DNA of 8,201 bases from an uncultured Lachnospiraceae bacterium. GTDB lineage: Bacteria > Bacillota > Clostridia > Lachnospirales > Lachnospiraceae. Location of the stretch: the NCBI GenBank assembly GCA_902803245.1, contig CADCPJ010000296.1, positions 1-8,201 on the forward strand, written 5' to 3'. This document shows, in pieces, positions 6,955 through 8,201 of the stretch (its first letter is position 1; each line of letters starts with the position of its first letter). The notes beneath the pieces were generated by a model. The model had not been told where the DNA came from and did not search any database. It saw only the letters and a list, made by a program, of their open reading frames with translations. The translations under genes and the position numbers were made by a program.

Positions 6955-7353
6955 ATGGCAGCTAAGTCAAATAAGAAGACGACGGCGAAGCGCCGCGTCA
7001 AGAAAAACGTTGAACATGGACAGGCACACATTCAGTCATCCTTCAACAACACGATCGTGACGCTGACGGATGCGCAGGGAAATGCTCTTTCATGGGCTTC
7101 TGCAGGCGGCCTGGGCTTCCGCGGTTCAAGGAAATCTACTCCCTATGCAGCGCAGATGGCAGCAGAGACAGCGACGAAGGCAGCACTTGTGCACGGCCTG
7201 AAGACCGTCGATGTTTTTGTAAAAGGACCGGGCTCAGGACGTGAAGCCGCGATCCGTGCACTCTCTGCAGCGGGACTGCAGGTCCTCAGTATTAAGGACT
7301 GCACACCGGTTCCTCACAACGGATGCCGCCCGCCGAAACGCCGCCGCGTATAA
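6955..7353 (+). CDS. rpsK: 30S ribosomal protein S11
   Basis: The product has 132 residues. S11 lies on the small-subunit platform near the mRNA exit, next to S7 and S18. The basic N-terminus (to about residue 20) precedes [16 protein letters not shown], and the C-terminus has [14 protein letters not shown] and [19 protein letters not shown]122 in HNGCR matches the asparagine that becomes isoaspartate in E. coli S11. The ribosome binding site is modest: AAAGGA at 6933-6938 is distant and AGG at 6943-6945 is nearer. It starts 49 bases after rpsM and is the only gene from rpsM to rpoA with an ATG start. Confidence 0.97.
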   Translation: MAAKSNKKTTAKRRVKKNVEHGQAHIQSSFNNTIVTLTDAQGNALSWASAGGLGFRGSRKSTPYAAQMAAETATKAALVHGLKTVDVFVKGPGSGREAAIRALSAAGLQVLSIKDCTPVPHNGCRPPKRRRV

Positions 7354-7378
7354 GCGATTATTCTCTTTACATATATAT

Positions 7379-7398
7379 AGGAGGTCTTTAAAGACATC
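7379..7398 (+). promoter_or_regulatory. rpsD ribosome binding site, palindromic spacer and ATC start
   Basis: AGGAGG at 7379-7384 is a full-strength Shine-Dalgarno sequence. The interval up to the start position is the perfect palindrome GTCTTTAAAGAC (7384-7395), which shares its first G with the AGGAGG. Next comes ATC at 7396-7398, where the family has its initiator methionine. The in-frame stop TAG at 7378-7380 overlaps the AGGAGG, so no upstream start codon is available. The spacer is eleven bases; folding of GTCT with AGAC would shorten it in effect. Confidence 0.75.
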
Positions 7399-7998
7399 GC
7401 AGTAAACAGAGTACCTGTCCTCAAGAGATGCAGATCCCTCGGGATCGAGCCGCAGTATCTCGGTATCGATAAACAGTCCAAAAGAAAGCTCTTAAGAACA
7501 AACCGCAAGGTTTCTGAGTACGGACAGCAGCTTCGTGAGAAGCAGAAGGCTAAGTTCATCTACGGCGTCCTTGAGAAGCCGTTCAGAAATTACTATGAAA
7601 AAGCAGACCGCATGTCCGGCATGACCGGTGAAAACCTTATGCGCATGCTTGAGCTGCGTCTTGACAACGTGATCTTCCGTCTCGGCTTTGCGCGCACACG
7701 CCGCGAGGCCCGTCAGATCGTCGATCATAAGCACGTTCTTGTAAATGGCAAGTGCGTGAACATCCCGTCCTATCAGGTGAAGGCCGGCGACAAGATCGAG
7801 ATTAAGGAGAAGAAGAGATCTTCCGCGAGATATAAGGCTGACAATGGTATCCTTGCCGCTACAGCCGGCAGGACGGTTCCGGAGTGGCTGGAAGCTGACA
7901 CCGAGAATCTCACGGGCACAGTGAAAGAAGCCCCGGCAAGATCCGCGATCGACGTTCCGGTGAATGAGATGCTTATCGTCGAGTTGTACAGTAAGTAA
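7396..7998 (+). CDS. rpsD: 30S ribosomal protein S4 (apparent ATC start)
   Basis: S4 is a primary 16S rRNA-binding protein that begins assembly of the 5' domain, acts in accuracy with S5, and represses ribosomal-protein genes in several bacteria. Read from ATC 7396 the product has 200 residues, normal for the family. After the initiator come AVNRVPVLKRCRSLGIEP (2-19), KFIYGVLEKPFRNYY (53-67), the S4 RNA-binding domain from about residue 90 (RLGFARTRREARQIVDHKHV), and the ending DVPVNEMLIVELYSK. The first ATG in this frame is at 7612 and would remove 72 conserved residues. No ATG, GTG or TTG lies between the in-frame stop at 7378 and ATC. Either ATC is a real, weak start or base 7398 differs from the true sequence. 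Confidence 0.93.
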   Translation: MAVNRVPVLKRCRSLGIEPQYLGIDKQSKRKLLRTNRKVSEYGQQLREKQKAKFIYGVLEKPFRNYYEKADRMSGMTGENLMRMLELRLDNVIFRLGFARTRREARQIVDHKHVLVNGKCVNIPSYQVKAGDKIEIKEKKRSSARYKADNGILAATAGRTVPEWLEADTENLTGTVKEAPARSAIDVPVNEMLIVELYSK

Positions 7999-8046
7999 TA
8001 CAAGTGAACCCTTCGTAAATCACAAATATTCAAGGAGGGACTTTCA

Positions 8047-8201
8047 GTGTTTGATTTTAACAAACCGAAAATCACCATTGAGGAACTGTCTTCAGACAAG
8101 AGATTCGGAAGATTCATCGTTGAGCCGCTTGAGAGAGGGTACGGGATCACTCTGGGAAATTCCCTGCGCAGGATCATGCTCTCGTCTCTGCCGGGTGCGG
8201 C
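8047..8201 (+). CDS. rpoA: DNA-directed RNA polymerase subunit alpha (5' end only, GTG start)
   Basis: The first 51 codons are visible before the window ends; the full protein is normally a little over 300 residues. The alpha dimer is the scaffold for beta and beta' and its C-terminal domain contacts promoter UP elements and activators. FDFNKPKIT at residues 2-10 and [18 protein letters not shown] (25-42) with IMLSSLPGA are the conserved N-terminal dimerisation region. The start is GTG at 8047, with AGGAGG at 8033-8038, eight bases upstream. It lies 48 bases after rpsD, the standard alpha-operon order; rplQ would be expected next. Confidence 0.97.
   Translation, partial: MFDFNKPKITIEELSSDKRFGRFIVEPLERGYGITLGNSLRRIMLSSLPGA

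Noticed and set aside
7366..7394. TTTACA as a -35 box before rpsD
   Set aside because: No acceptable -10 box lies at 16-18 bases, and the predicted start would fall inside the rpsD coding region.
7612..7998. A 128-residue S4 starting at the first ATG
   Set aside because: The frame upstream encodes 71 more conserved S4 residues and is preceded by AGGAGG, so the short form would be a miscall.

Overview
The window is a stretch of the conserved bacterial ribosomal-protein superoperon, from the 3' end of the spc gene set into the alpha gene set, all on the + strand. The gene order is rpsN (3' end), rpsH, rplF, rplR, rpsE, rpmD, rplO, secY, adk, map, infA, rpmJ, rpsM, rpsK, rpsD, rpoA (5' end). 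The source is most likely a Firmicute of class Clostridia, probably Lachnospiraceae. Reasons are the near-perfect AGGAGG ribosome binding sites, the zinc type of S14, the four-cysteine zinc lid in adenylate kinase, rpsD lying inside the alpha cluster, and an S4 N-terminus of the kind I associate with Lachnospiraceae. No species can be named from sequence alone.

Positions 1-4132 carry ribosomal protein genes ending in secY, mostly 10-20 bases apart, with rplO and secY overlapping by one base. Two gaps break this packing: 155 bases between rpsH and rplF, and 183 bases between secY and adk. Both contain inverted repeats. adk, map and infA follow (4316-5981). A hairpin with a U-tract after infA looks like an intrinsic terminator, and a well-formed extended -10 promoter overlaps it and points at rpmJ. 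rpmJ is only 37 codons long. A 323-base gap with at least five successive inverted repeats then precedes rpsM, followed by rpsK, rpsD and the start of rpoA.

The gene products make up parts of both ribosomal subunits, the translocon pore (SecY), N-terminal methionine removal (Map), adenylate balance (Adk), initiation (IF-1) and the RNA polymerase assembly scaffold (RpoA). None of the genes is accessory or mobile.

Three points deserve attention. First, rpsD has no ATG, GTG or TTG where its product must begin; the homologous position is an ATC behind a good AGGAGG. Second, the rpmJ-rpsM gap looks like an undescribed structured leader RNA. Third, the infA-rpmJ junction combines a terminator, a promoter and a possible attenuator in about 75 bases. 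These are readings by eye with no folding or homology search behind them.
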